Assembly: GCF_000483125.1 (NCBI RefSeq) | Contig: NZ_AXXR01000004.1 | Span: 124,001-188,000, forward strand | Direction of reading: 5' to 3' | DNA: 64,000 bases | Source of the DNA: Atopobium fossor DSM 15642 | GTDB lineage: Bacteria > Actinomycetota > Coriobacteriia > Coriobacteriales > Atopobiaceae | Part shown: piece by piece, positions 37,184 to 45,435 of the stretch | Position numbering within the stretch: position 1 is the first letter of the stretch | Layout of the letters: every line of letters begins with the position of its first letter | Notes under the pieces: model-generated | Told to the model about the DNA's origin: nothing | Database searches by the model: none | The model's input: only the letters and a program-made list of their open reading frames with translations | Made by a program: the position numbers and the translations under genes

Positions 37184-37690
37184 TTGGAAAAGAAGTATGT
37201 ATATGAGGCACCTTTCTACTTTATTGAAGTTGTTTTAGTAGGAATTTTATGCGCTGTAGTTACGGTCATATGTCTTGCTTTAGCAGTATTTCGTCCAATA
37301 CTTTCTCCAGGACTTTTGGTTTTTATTGCTGCAGTTGCTTTTTATCAAGTATGGAATACATTCATTTCAATTTCTAATCCCGAGACTGTCACTTTAAGCG
37401 ATTCTGAAATTTCTTTTTCAGGTTTTAATAGAATACACACCTATAAAATTAATGAACTCTCAACTTTTCTAGTCCGCCCATTTCCTAGCTCTGGAAAGAC
37501 CTATGTTCGTGTAGGCAACCATAATATTTTTAAAGGTAGATATTGGGTTCCAACAAAAATGTTTTCTGATGGAAAAGAACTCTTCAATCAAATAAACGAG
37601 CTGGATTACAAGCTTAATCCAGCATCATTAAAGTCTCGTGCTCGTCGCGTAAATTCGGAATATATCAAAAATAAAAAGAGGAAAAAATAA
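37184..37690 (+). CDS. Two-helix membrane protein of unknown function
   Basis: Not recognised. The 168 residues start with two closely spaced transmembrane helices (FYFIEVVLVGILCAVVTVICLALAVF and LSPGLLVFIAAVAFYQVW), then a cytoplasmic domain (TVTLSDSEISFSGFNRIHTYKINE, which resembles a PH-like or bacterial Pleckstrin-type fold) and a very basic tail (KSRARRVNSEYIKNKKRKK). TTG start with AGGAGG 6 bases upstream, and 1 base before the aldolase start. Such PH-like two-helix proteins accompany some PTS operons. The role is unknown. Confidence 0.78.
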   Translation: MEKKYVYEAPFYFIEVVLVGILCAVVTVICLALAVFRPILSPGLLVFIAAVAFYQVWNTFISISNPETVTLSDSEISFSGFNRIHTYKINELSTFLVRPFPSSGKTYVRVGNHNIFKGRYWVPTKMFSDGKELFNQINELDYKLNPASLKSRARRVNSEYIKNKKRKK

Positions 37691-37691
37691 A

Positions 37692-38360
37692 ATGTTTGAG
37701 AAGGAAAAGCAAGAAATTTTAAATGCTGCTCTTAAACTTGATCGTTACGGACTTATTGCTCTTTCCGGAGGTAATGTAAGTTCCCGCATGTCTAATGGCC
37801 TGATTTTAGTTACTCCCTCTGGTATGATTTATGATGAAATGACCTTCGAAGATGTCTTAGTTGTAGACATAGATGGCAATATCATAGAAGGAACTCGTAA
37901 AGCCTCTGTCGATACAGAAGCGCTCCTCTATATTTTTAAAAAGATGCCACAGGTCAATGCAGTAATTCATACTCATCAGCCATATGCAACAGGACTGGGT
38001 CTTGTCATGGATGAAATTCCTTGCAATCTTTCTACGATGGCCAATGCAGTAGAAGGCACTTGCCATGTGGCGAAGTATGGTGATCCAGGAAGTCTTTCTA
38101 TGGGTGTTGAGGCAGTAAATGCGATTGGTGATAGGCTCGCAGTTGTTCTGAAACATCATGGAGTCATTGCAGTTGGCAGGGATTTACGTCAAGCTCTATT
38201 TTCTTGTGTATATCTGGAAGAGGCTGCAAAGACTGTTTCTGTTGCTCTCTCAACGGGTCTGCCAATGGCTGAAATGACTCCAGAACAAATCGAGGAAGCT
38301 GTTGCAGTGTTCCATAGGTATGGTCAGCACACCTTAAATGAGCAGGGTAGTAATAAGTAA
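37692..38360 (+). CDS. Class II aldolase/adducin family protein (L-fuculose-phosphate aldolase type)
   Basis: A 222-residue zinc aldolase. GLIALSGGNVSSRM, LVTPSGMIYD, the zinc pair VIHTHQPYAT and LKHHGVIAVG are the family signature, and the catalytic Glu sits in ASVDTEALLY, where FucA/AraD have SSE. The family splits ketose-1-phosphates into DHAP plus an aldehyde, or epimerises pentulose-5-phosphates. In this operon a DHAP-forming role fits the TIM-like isomerase; the substrate is not known. Confidence 0.85.
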   Translation: MFEKEKQEILNAALKLDRYGLIALSGGNVSSRMSNGLILVTPSGMIYDEMTFEDVLVVDIDGNIIEGTRKASVDTEALLYIFKKMPQVNAVIHTHQPYATGLGLVMDEIPCNLSTMANAVEGTCHVAKYGDPGSLSMGVEAVNAIGDRLAVVLKHHGVIAVGRDLRQALFSCVYLEEAAKTVSVALSTGLPMAEMTPEQIEEAVAVFHRYGQHTLNEQGSNK

Positions 38361-38391
38361 CAATCCTTTAATCCAATACAAAGGAGAAATA

Positions 38392-39279
38392 ATGCTGGTT
38401 AATCTTCGTGATATTTGTGCTATTGCCGAGCAAAATAATATGGCAATCGCTTCCTTTAATACTCCGAGTCTTGAGGCTGTTCGCGCTGCCATTGATGCTG
38501 CCGAGAAAACCGGTTATCCCGTAATTCTTTCTCATGCAGAAGGTCACGACCCCTTTGCACCTTTGAATGTCATTGGACCAGCTATGGTGGCCTTGGCAGA
38601 GCGCTCCAGTGCTCTGGTTTGCGTGCACTTGGACCACTGTGAGCATCTTTCTTACATGCGTCGTGCATTAGAGATAGGCTTTACGGGTGCTATGTTTGAT
38701 GGCTCTTTTACTCCATACGAAGAAAATGTTGCCAACTCTCAGCGCGCGGCAGATATGTGCGCTGCTTTTGATGCGGGCTTGGAGTGTGAGCTTGGTTCTA
38801 TGGGTTCTCGTGAAGCAGGTGCTCGTGATGAGGGTGGCACTGCTGAAGAGTCTGGTGCTGTATACACAGATCCCGTCCAAGCAGAAGAGTTTATCAACAG
38901 CACTGGTTTGGATATTTTGGCATGCTCATTTGGTACCGTTCACGGAATTTATAAGGGAGAGCCTCATCTTAACTTTGATGTTCTTACGGACATTCGTAAG
39001 CGTGTCAATACACCTCTGGTTATGCATGGTGGTTCAGGGGTATCTGATGAGGATTATCATAAGGCCATTAATGCTGGTATTCGCAAGATTAATTACTACA
39101 CGTATGGCGTAAAATTTGCAGGTGACGCCGTTCGTTCGCTTATTGCCGAGCGCGAGGCTCAGAGCAGTGACGCAATTGTTTACTGGCACGACATGACCGT
39201 TGCGGCTTACGAGCGTCTTGTGGACGACTTTACGAACGTAGTAACCGTATTTGCCAACGGCGCACAACCCCTTGCCTAA
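38392..39279 (+). CDS. Class II fructose-bisphosphate/tagatose-bisphosphate aldolase family protein
   Basis: A 295-residue zinc aldolase of the GatY/KbaY/FbaA group: VCVHLDHCEHL with the zinc His, FDGSFTPYEENV, CELGSMG, SFGTVHGIYKG, MHGGSGV, INYYTYGVKF. It splits ketose-1,6-bisphosphates into DHAP and glyceraldehyde-3-P. The ATG at 38392 follows AAAGGAG; the in-frame ATG at 38338 lies inside the upstream gene. Two different aldolases in one operon suggest two cleavage steps or a branched pathway. Confidence 0.9.
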   Translation: MLVNLRDICAIAEQNNMAIASFNTPSLEAVRAAIDAAEKTGYPVILSHAEGHDPFAPLNVIGPAMVALAERSSALVCVHLDHCEHLSYMRRALEIGFTGAMFDGSFTPYEENVANSQRAADMCAAFDAGLECELGSMGSREAGARDEGGTAEESGAVYTDPVQAEEFINSTGLDILACSFGTVHGIYKGEPHLNFDVLTDIRKRVNTPLVMHGGSGVSDEDYHKAINAGIRKINYYTYGVKFAGDAVRSLIAEREAQSSDAIVYWHDMTVAAYERLVDDFTNVVTVFANGAQPLA

Positions 39280-39289
39280 GGAGGCATGT

Positions 39290-39766
39290 ATGAGTTCTAT
39301 TGATACTTCTCTTTACACACCAGAACTGGTCTTTTTTGATTTTGAGGCCAATACGTACGAAGACTTCTTCCAGAAGTTTTCCAAAATTATGATGGATAAG
39401 GGCTACGTAAAAGATAGCTGGTTGGATGCCATTACCGAGCGCGAGCGCAGTTTTGCAACGGGTTTGCAGTTCGAAAGTATTCCCGTAGCAATTCCTCACG
39501 TGGATCCTCAGCACATCATTAAGCCCTACATTGCAATTATTAAGCCTAAGACTTCTATTAGTTTTGAACCAATGGCCGGAATGGTAGATCATGCTATCGA
39601 CACCAAACTTATTGTTAACCTTGGTCTGCTTAAACATGCAGAAGGACAGGTAGAGGTGTTGCAGGCTATGATGGGCATGTTCATGAATGAGGATGCCGTA
39701 GCGGACATTTTGTCTCAAACGACTGCCGAAGGAATGGTTGATTGCTTCAAGCGCTATGCTAATTAG
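39290..39766 (+). CDS. PTS EIIA component (fructose/galactitol type)
   Basis: A 158-residue EIIA with the phosphorylated histidine at residue 70 in VAIPHVDPQHII, of the mannitol/fructose/GatA fold. It should serve EIIB/EIIC encoded at 35376-37095. The start ATG at 39290 follows AAGGAGG; a second ATG four bases upstream is out of frame. Confidence 0.88.
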   Translation: MSSIDTSLYTPELVFFDFEANTYEDFFQKFSKIMMDKGYVKDSWLDAITERERSFATGLQFESIPVAIPHVDPQHIIKPYIAIIKPKTSISFEPMAGMVDHAIDTKLIVNLGLLKHAEGQVEVLQAMMGMFMNEDAVADILSQTTAEGMVDCFKRYAN

Positions 39767-39817
39767 TGGTACGCTAGTACACTCATAAGCCAAATCTAGC
39801 GCCATAAGGAGGCACTC

Positions 39818-40459
39818 ATGGAACTTAATTCCTATATTGACCACACCATCCTCAAGCAAAATGCTACTGAGGCAGACCTTGCCAAGCTGTGCGACGAGGC
39901 TATGAAGTATCACTTTGCTACGGTTTCCATCAATACGTGCTGGACTGCTTTTGCGGCCAAGCGTCTTGAAGGTTCTGGTGTAGGTGTAACCAGCTGCATT
40001 GGTTTTCCTTTGGGTGCTGCCAACACTGCAGGTAAGGTTGCTGAGGTTAAGCAGGCTGTAGCAGATGGTACCGCCGAGATTGATATGGTAATTAACGTTG
40101 GTAAGCTCATTGATGGCGATGATGAGTATGTAATTAATGACATCAAGTCTGTTGTAGAAGCTGCCGACGGTCATCCTGTAAAGGTTATTCTTGAGTGCTG
40201 CTTGCTTAATGATGAGCAAAAGATTCGTGCTTGTCAGGATTGTGTAGCTGCAGGTGCTTCCTTTGTTAAGACCTCTACCGGCTTTAGTACGGGTGGTGCA
40301 ACACTAGCTGACGTTGCTCTTATGCGTAAGACGGTTGGCGATAAGTGCAAGGTCAAGGCTGCAGGTGGTATTCATAACCGCACTGAGGCTGAGGCCATGA
40401 TTGAGGCTGGCGCAGATCGTTTGGGCGTAAGCGCCTCCGTTGCTATTGTTGAGGGCTAA
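39818..40459 (+). CDS. deoC: Deoxyribose-phosphate aldolase
   Basis: It cleaves 2-deoxyribose-5-P to acetaldehyde and glyceraldehyde-3-P. The Schiff-base Lys151 is in ASFVKTSTGFSTGGAT; LECCLLND and KVKAAGGIHN are conserved. It is 213 residues, standard. It ends the PTS operon yet belongs functionally to the nucleoside salvage genes a few kb downstream (deoB, deoD). AAGGAGG precedes the ATG. Confidence 0.94.
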   Translation: MELNSYIDHTILKQNATEADLAKLCDEAMKYHFATVSINTCWTAFAAKRLEGSGVGVTSCIGFPLGAANTAGKVAEVKQAVADGTAEIDMVINVGKLIDGDDEYVINDIKSVVEAADGHPVKVILECCLLNDEQKIRACQDCVAAGASFVKTSTGFSTGGATLADVALMRKTVGDKCKVKAAGGIHNRTEAEAMIEAGADRLGVSASVAIVEG

Positions 40460-40484
40460 ATCTTTTTGATTGGGAGCTACATTC

Positions 40485-40781
40485 ATGATACCTGCAGCAA
40501 AAATGAAAAAAAGAGCAAACATCTTACTTGTTGCTGGGCTTATTGCTTTGGCCGCTGGCATGGGGATAAGTGTATTCAAGCCAAATCCACAGCAAGATAA
40601 TTTGCGTATTGCGCAAAATGCTCAAAACGCGGAGAAGGCGGCACTTGCTATCTCTGCAAACAATCGCAGTGATTTATTTGGTACTACATTAGGTAATGGA
40701 TTTTTAGGCTTTGGTATTGCTACTACAGTAGGTAGTCTTGTAATACGTGTAATTGCTTCCAAAAAAGAACAGCAAGAATAG
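40485..40781 (+). CDS. Small membrane protein of unknown function
   Basis: A 98-residue protein not matched to a known family. A short basic N-terminus (KMKKRANI) and one hydrophobic helix (LLVAGLIALAAGMGISVF) are followed by a polar stretch rich in Asn/Gln/Ala, then a second weaker hydrophobic segment (GNGFLGFGIATTVGSLVIRVIAS) and KKEQQE. It could be a two-pass inner-membrane protein. GGGAG lies 8 bases before the ATG at 40485. Last gene before the terminator. Confidence 0.65.
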   Translation: MIPAAKMKKRANILLVAGLIALAAGMGISVFKPNPQQDNLRIAQNAQNAEKAALAISANNRSDLFGTTLGNGFLGFGIATTVGSLVIRVIASKKEQQE

Positions 40782-40834
40782 TACGAATAAAATGTTAGTG
40801 GTGAATGTAAGCCATATAAACATTCATCAGTATG

Positions 40835-40876
40835 AAACCTGCTTAAGCTGGGCGTATACCAGCTCAAGCAGGTTTT
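40835..40876 (+). terminator. Terminator between the PTS/deoC operon and psuG
   Basis: A long stem (AAACCTGCTTAAGCTG against CAGCTCAAGCAGGTTT, one mismatch) is followed by T6. It is symmetric enough to act for both converging operons. Confidence 0.85.
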
Positions 40877-40937
40877 TTGTATATCGAAAGATGTCGTACT
40901 AAGATTTGTCGTGATAAATTATGTATGTTTGCAACGC

Positions 40938-41873
40938 CTATGCGCGACGCTTACTCAACTCACTTGCTACCTGAGCACCTAAAGCAACGTTATTAAATAC
41001 CAGTTGAATATTGGCTTCAAGGCTTGCACCACCAGTCAACTTCTGGATTTTATCGAGCAAGAAAGGTGTGATTTTCTTGCCAGTAATACCCTTCTTGTCC
41101 ATCTCTGCGATAGCTGCCTCAATGGTTGCGTTGATGGAGTCGGCGTCCATGGAGTACTGCTTGGGAATGGGATTGGTAACTAGCATGCCACCACCAAGAC
41201 CAAGCTCAGACTTGGTGTGGAAGATACCAGCCAGCTCAGAAGGAGTATCTACGCGGTAGTCTACGCTAAAGCCACTCGTGCGCGTATAGAAGGCGGGCAA
41301 CTCGTCAGTTTGGTAACCAAATACGGTAACACCTTTGGTCTCCAAGTACTCACGGGTAAGACCCAAATCCAAAATGGATTTAGCGCCAGCACAAATAACC
41401 ATAACGGGGGTTTGTGCCAGCTCTTCAAGATCTGCAGAAACGTCCATGGTAGTCTCGGCGCCACGATGTACGCCGCCAATACCACCCGTTGCAAACACAG
41501 AAATACCAGCCAAAGCTGCAACAATCATGGTTGCAGCAACGGTGGTAGCGCCATCTTCGCCACGCTCAACTAATACAGGAATATCTCGACGACTGGCCTT
41601 AGTAACCTCAAGACCCTTCTTGCCCAGGTAATCAATCTCGTCTGTAGAAAGGCCTGCGCGCAGTTTACCGCCGATAATAGCAATGGTTGCAGGAACAGCG
41701 CCATTATCGCGAATAATTTGCTCTACCTGTAAGGCAGTTTCTACATTTTTGGGGTAGGGCATACCGTGAGAAATAATGGTGGATTCCAAAGCAACAACGG
41801 GCTTGTTGGTATCCAGAGCATCCTGAACCTCAGGAGATACAACCACATACTTCTTTAAAGATTCTGCATTCAT
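40938..41873 (-). CDS. psuG: Pseudouridine-5'-phosphate glycosidase
   Basis: It splits pseudouridine-5-P into uracil and ribose-5-P. The family core ALESTIISHGMPYP, TIAIIGGKLRAGLS, ASRRDIPVLV, TTVAATMIVAA, FATGGIGGVHRG and GYQTDELPAFY is intact. It is 311 residues. The ATG at 41871-41873 follows AAAGGAT; the longer frame up to 41984 would use an unsupported start. It is downstream of psuK on the same strand. Confidence 0.94.
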   Translation of the reverse strand: MNAESLKKYVVVSPEVQDALDTNKPVVALESTIISHGMPYPKNVETALQVEQIIRDNGAVPATIAIIGGKLRAGLSTDEIDYLGKKGLEVTKASRRDIPVLVERGEDGATTVAATMIVAALAGISVFATGGIGGVHRGAETTMDVSADLEELAQTPVMVICAGAKSILDLGLTREYLETKGVTVFGYQTDELPAFYTRTSGFSVDYRVDTPSELAGIFHTKSELGLGGGMLVTNPIPKQYSMDADSINATIEAAIAEMDKKGITGKKITPFLLDKIQKLTGGASLEANIQLVFNNVALGAQVASELSKRRA

Positions 41874-41999
41874 GAATAGATCCTTTCTATAGGTCCTACA
41901 CAGGACATAAGTAAACAACGTGGTTATGCTGGTAAGTGAGTGCATAAAATGACGTGCCGTAATGCAGATGCGGAAAAACAGCACTAGCGTAAGCGAGCA

Positions 42000-43106
42000 T
42001 CATTTGATGCGAATAGCTGCTTGCTCCATACGCTCAAGCACCGTACTTTCCGAGACTGCCTTACTAATGGTTTGCGGGCTTTCAATACAAAGCGCTGCTG
42101 TAGCTAGACCAGCTTGCGCGCACTTTTCAAGAGAAAAACCTTTAAGCCAACCCCAGGTAATGGCTGCCATCATCGAGTCGCCAGCACCAGTGGTGTTAAC
42201 CACCGTGGTCTTAAAGGGAGCCATCGTAAAGCGTTCGTTTTTATCGGCAGCCAACAGTCCGTCAGATCCGAGTGAGATAAACAATCGTTCAATTCCAGCA
42301 TCTAGCAGGACATCAATGGCTTTGTTAAGACTCTTTTTGTCGGTAATATTAACGCCACTTAAAAGCTCTGCTTCGAGGCGATTGGGCTTAAGTGTATGAA
42401 TATGGTTGAGCAATCCACACAGCTTTTCGGCCTTAGTAGTAGAAACAGGATCACAAAACAGAGGAACCTGTACGTGCTCGGCCAAAAATTTGATAGATTC
42501 AACAGGGAGATTGGTATCAATAACGCAGGCAGCGCCACGATTGATAAGGTCAATCTTGCCAGCAAGATAATCGGGAGTGAGCTTCTCGTAAATATGCATG
42601 TCAGAAATGGCAAGCTCCATGTCACCTGCTTCATTTGCAATAAACAAATAGGTGGATGTGTTTCCTCCTGCAACAATAAGGGCATCGGTAATGTCTATGC
42701 CAGCAGTGCGACAACGCTCTTGTAAAAAAATTGCATTGTCATCATCGCCAAAAGCAGTAAGAAGTTTAACCTTGGGACCAAGCAGCGCAAGATTGTGAGC
42801 AATGTTTCGTCCTGCTCCACCTGGAGAGGTGGTTACCATGCCAGGATTGGAGTCCTTAGCGCGCAGTGCAGCGGAAGGTCTGCCAGCAATATCTAGGTTT
42901 GCTCCGCCTACAACGGTTACATAGGGATCCTTGCGCACAATATAACTGCGGCCCAAAATAGCGCCTTTAGTAGTGAGATTAGAAATATGTACCGCTACAG
43001 ACGAACGTGAAATACCAGCTTTTTGTGCCAGTTCAAGCTGCGAGATATAGGGGTTCTCTGCAATCCAAGCAAGAATTTGCTGCTCTCGTTCGGTGAGTGG
43101 CTCCAT
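42000..43106 (-). CDS. psuK: Pseudouridine kinase with N-terminal helix-turn-helix
   Basis: A 368-residue PfkB-family kinase that phosphorylates pseudouridine. An N-terminal winged-helix segment (LTEREQQILAWIAENPYISQLELAQKAGISRSSVAVHI) precedes the kinase domain (VTVVGGANLDIAG, SPGGAGRNIAHNLALLG, NTTGAGDSMMAAI with the catalytic Asp). E. coli YeiI has the same HTH-plus-PfkB layout. The HTH suggests a role in regulating its own operon, but this is not proven. GAGGGACG lies just before the ATG. Confidence 0.88.
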   Translation of the reverse strand: MEPLTEREQQILAWIAENPYISQLELAQKAGISRSSVAVHISNLTTKGAILGRSYIVRKDPYVTVVGGANLDIAGRPSAALRAKDSNPGMVTTSPGGAGRNIAHNLALLGPKVKLLTAFGDDDNAIFLQERCRTAGIDITDALIVAGGNTSTYLFIANEAGDMELAISDMHIYEKLTPDYLAGKIDLINRGAACVIDTNLPVESIKFLAEHVQVPLFCDPVSTTKAEKLCGLLNHIHTLKPNRLEAELLSGVNITDKKSLNKAIDVLLDAGIERLFISLGSDGLLAADKNERFTMAPFKTTVVNTTGAGDSMMAAITWGWLKGFSLEKCAQAGLATAALCIESPQTISKAVSESTVLERMEQAAIRIK

Positions 43107-43464
43107 GACGTCCCTCCTTATCTAAACAAGAGATTATATATATAAACATTAGATTAGTAATCAAAATTTAGTATAGAAGGGTGCATATGCTTGTCAATAG
43201 ACATTTCTAACTATTTCGCGAATGGCTCTTTAGATGGCTCTAAACAAACACCTGTTTATATAAATATAGTACGCATTAACAGGGTTTCTCAACATATGTT
43301 GAGAAAAAATACCCCCTTTTTGCTTGATTTCTAAATAAGTGTTGTGTTTACCGCTCGCGGAATAAACATCCGTCTACCGACAGTAATTGGGGTACCGCTC
43401 ACCGGATTGTTATGCTTAATGAGTTAAGAATGACTACAGCCATTGTGATTTGTAGGTGAGTAAC
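43107..43464. promoter_or_regulatory. Divergent control region psuK / deoB
   Basis: 358 bases without a gene, between psuK (left) and deoB (right). It contains a perfect 22-nt palindrome (separate entry), an inverted repeat TAAACA-N6-TGTTTA at 43244-43261, and a direct repeat TACCGCTC at 43349-43356 and 43393-43400 (44 bases apart, followed by similar CGGA sequence). The left part is AT-rich with TATATATA. It should hold both promoters and the operators of the nucleoside salvage genes. Confidence 0.6.
43285..43306. promoter_or_regulatory. 22-nt perfect palindrome in the psuK-deoB intergenic region
   Basis: TTTCTCAACAT followed by its exact complement ATGTTGAGAAA. A perfect dyad of this length in a regulatory region is typical of a repressor dimer site. 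It has no following T-run, so it is unlikely to be a terminator. Confidence 0.6.
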
Positions 43465-44655
43465 ATGGCAAAGCGCGTATTTATTACTGTCTTGGACAGC
43501 TTTGGAATTGGCGAAGAGCCCGATGCCGCCGAGTACGGCGATGAAGGTAGCAACACTTTATGTGCCTGTGCTACCAGCCCTTATTTTTCTTTAGATAACT
43601 TGCGTAATCTTGGTTTGTTCAATATTGATGGCGCACTGGAATCTGTCTACAACACCACCCTTGCTCCTCTTGATGCTCCTACCGGTGCGTATATGCGCTT
43701 GCGCGAAGCATCTAAGGGTAAGGACACTACGGTGGGCCACTGGGAGATTGCTGGTGTTATTTCACCCGAGCGTTTCCCCACGTATCCCAATGGTTTTCCT
43801 GCCGAGATTATCGAGGAGTTTGAGCGTCAGACTGGTCGCAAGGTTTTGTGCAACAAGCCTTACTCTGGCACAGATGTTATCCGTGATTACGGTAATCAGA
43901 TGGTAGAGACAGGTTCTCTTATTGTATATACCTCTGCGGATAGTGTGTTCCAGATTGCTGCACATGAGGATGTTGTCTCTTGTGAACAGCTTTACGAGTA
44001 CTGCCGTATGGCCCGCAAAATTTTAGTAGGCAAGCATGGTGTAGCTCGTGTTATTGCACGCCCCTTTATTGGCGAGAATGGCAACTATACGCGCACTTCT
44101 CATCGTCATGATTTCTCTTTGGAGCCTACAGGTACCACTATGATGGACGCTCTTGTGGATGCAAAGAAGGACGTTATTGCTGTTGGCAAGATCGCAGATA
44201 TTTTTGCTCATCGTGGTGTAACCGAGACTATTCCTACCTCTGGAAATCCAGAGGGTATCGACCGCACAATCGAGCTTCTTGATCGTGATTTTGAGGGTCT
44301 GTGTTTTATTAACTTGGTGGATACAGACATGATTTATGGTCATCGCAATGATGTAGATGGCTATGCCAAGGCTCTTGCGTACTTTGATCAACATGTTCCT
44401 ACCATGCTTTCTAAACTACGTGAGGATGACTTGTTTATGGTTGTGGCAGATCACGGTTGTGATCCCGTAACGCCTTCTACCGATCATTCTCGTGAATATG
44501 TACCTTGGATTGTTGCTGGTAAGAAGGTTAAGCCCAATACTAATTTGGGAACCAGCACTACGTTTGCCGATGTATCGGCTACTGTTTTGGAGTACTTGGA
44601 CGTTCCCGCACTTGAGGTAGGTACGTCTCATTTAAGCAAAATCATGGAGGGATAA
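43465..44655 (+). CDS. deoB: Phosphopentomutase
   Basis: It interconverts ribose/deoxyribose-1-P and -5-P. AlkP-fold metal motifs: VFITVLDSFGIGEEPDA, GKDTTVGHWEI with the phosphorylated Thr region, VDTDMIYGHRND, ADHGCDPVT, STDHSREYVP. It is 396 residues from ATG 43465 (AGGTGAG upstream); the in-frame GTG 9 bases earlier overlaps that site. It feeds ribose-5-P to the pentose pathway and deoxyribose-5-P to deoC. It is 3 bases before deoD. Confidence 0.95.
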   Translation: MAKRVFITVLDSFGIGEEPDAAEYGDEGSNTLCACATSPYFSLDNLRNLGLFNIDGALESVYNTTLAPLDAPTGAYMRLREASKGKDTTVGHWEIAGVISPERFPTYPNGFPAEIIEEFERQTGRKVLCNKPYSGTDVIRDYGNQMVETGSLIVYTSADSVFQIAAHEDVVSCEQLYEYCRMARKILVGKHGVARVIARPFIGENGNYTRTSHRHDFSLEPTGTTMMDALVDAKKDVIAVGKIADIFAHRGVTETIPTSGNPEGIDRTIELLDRDFEGLCFINLVDTDMIYGHRNDVDGYAKALAYFDQHVPTMLSKLREDDLFMVVADHGCDPVTPSTDHSREYVPWIVAGKKVKPNTNLGTSTTFADVSATVLEYLDVPALEVGTSHLSKIMEG

Positions 44656-44658
44656 AGA

Positions 44659-45366
44659 ATGACTACTCCTACCCCACACAATGCAGCCGTTGAAGGACAG
44701 ATTGCCAAAACTGTTCTTATGCCTGGTGATCCTTTACGCGCCAAATATGTAGCAGACCACTATCTAGAAAATGTTGAGTGCTTCAACACGGTTCGTAACA
44801 TGTTTGGTTATACCGGTACCTACAACGGTAAGCCTGTTTCTGTTATGGGCGGTGGTATGGGCATTCCTTCCATTGGTATTTATTCGTATGAGCTATATCA
44901 CGCCTACGATGTAGATGCCATTATTCGCATTGGTTCTGCTGGTGGTTTGGCACCTCAGGTACAACTTCGCGACTTGGTAATTGGTATGGGTGCCTGCACC
45001 GATTCAAACTATGCGGCTCAGTATCGTCTCCCTGGTACGTATGCTCCTATCGCAAGCTTTGATTTGCTACGTCGTGCGGTAGAGTCTGCCGAGAATCTTG
45101 GTGTACCAACACACGTGGGTAATGTGCTTTCCGCAGATGTTTTCTATAACGATGATGAGACCGTAAATGAGCGCTGGGCTGGCATGGGTGTGTTGGCAGT
45201 AGAGATGGAGTCCGCTGGTTTATACATGAATGCAGCGCGCGCTGGCAAGAAGGCTTTGTGCATCTGCACCATCTCCGATTTGCCGCTCACCGGCGCTTCT
45301 CTGCCGGCGGACGAGCGTCAGACAAGCTTTACGCAGATGATGGAAGTAGCATTATCGCTTGCGTAA
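44659..45366 (+). CDS. deoD: Purine-nucleoside phosphorylase, DeoD type
   Basis: A 235-residue trimeric-type nucleoside phosphorylase: VLMPGDPLRAKYVAD, MGGGMGIPSIGIYSYEL, IRIGSAGG and VLAVEMESAGLYM. It splits purine nucleosides to base and (deoxy)ribose-1-P for deoB. AGGGATAAAGA precedes the ATG at 44659. Confidence 0.95.
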   Translation: MTTPTPHNAAVEGQIAKTVLMPGDPLRAKYVADHYLENVECFNTVRNMFGYTGTYNGKPVSVMGGGMGIPSIGIYSYELYHAYDVDAIIRIGSAGGLAPQVQLRDLVIGMGACTDSNYAAQYRLPGTYAPIASFDLLRRAVESAENLGVPTHVGNVLSADVFYNDDETVNERWAGMGVLAVEMESAGLYMNAARAGKKALCICTISDLPLTGASLPADERQTSFTQMMEVALSLA

Positions 45367-45435
45367 ACATAGTACGTATTGTTAGTGCACGGTTTGTATT
45401 GTTAAGAGTTTAGGTTTTAGAGAAGGGAATCACGC

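Noticed and set aside
39230-40219. 329-codon minus-strand frame over EIIA and deoC
   Set aside because: It overlaps two well-supported genes and shows no domain or ribosome site.
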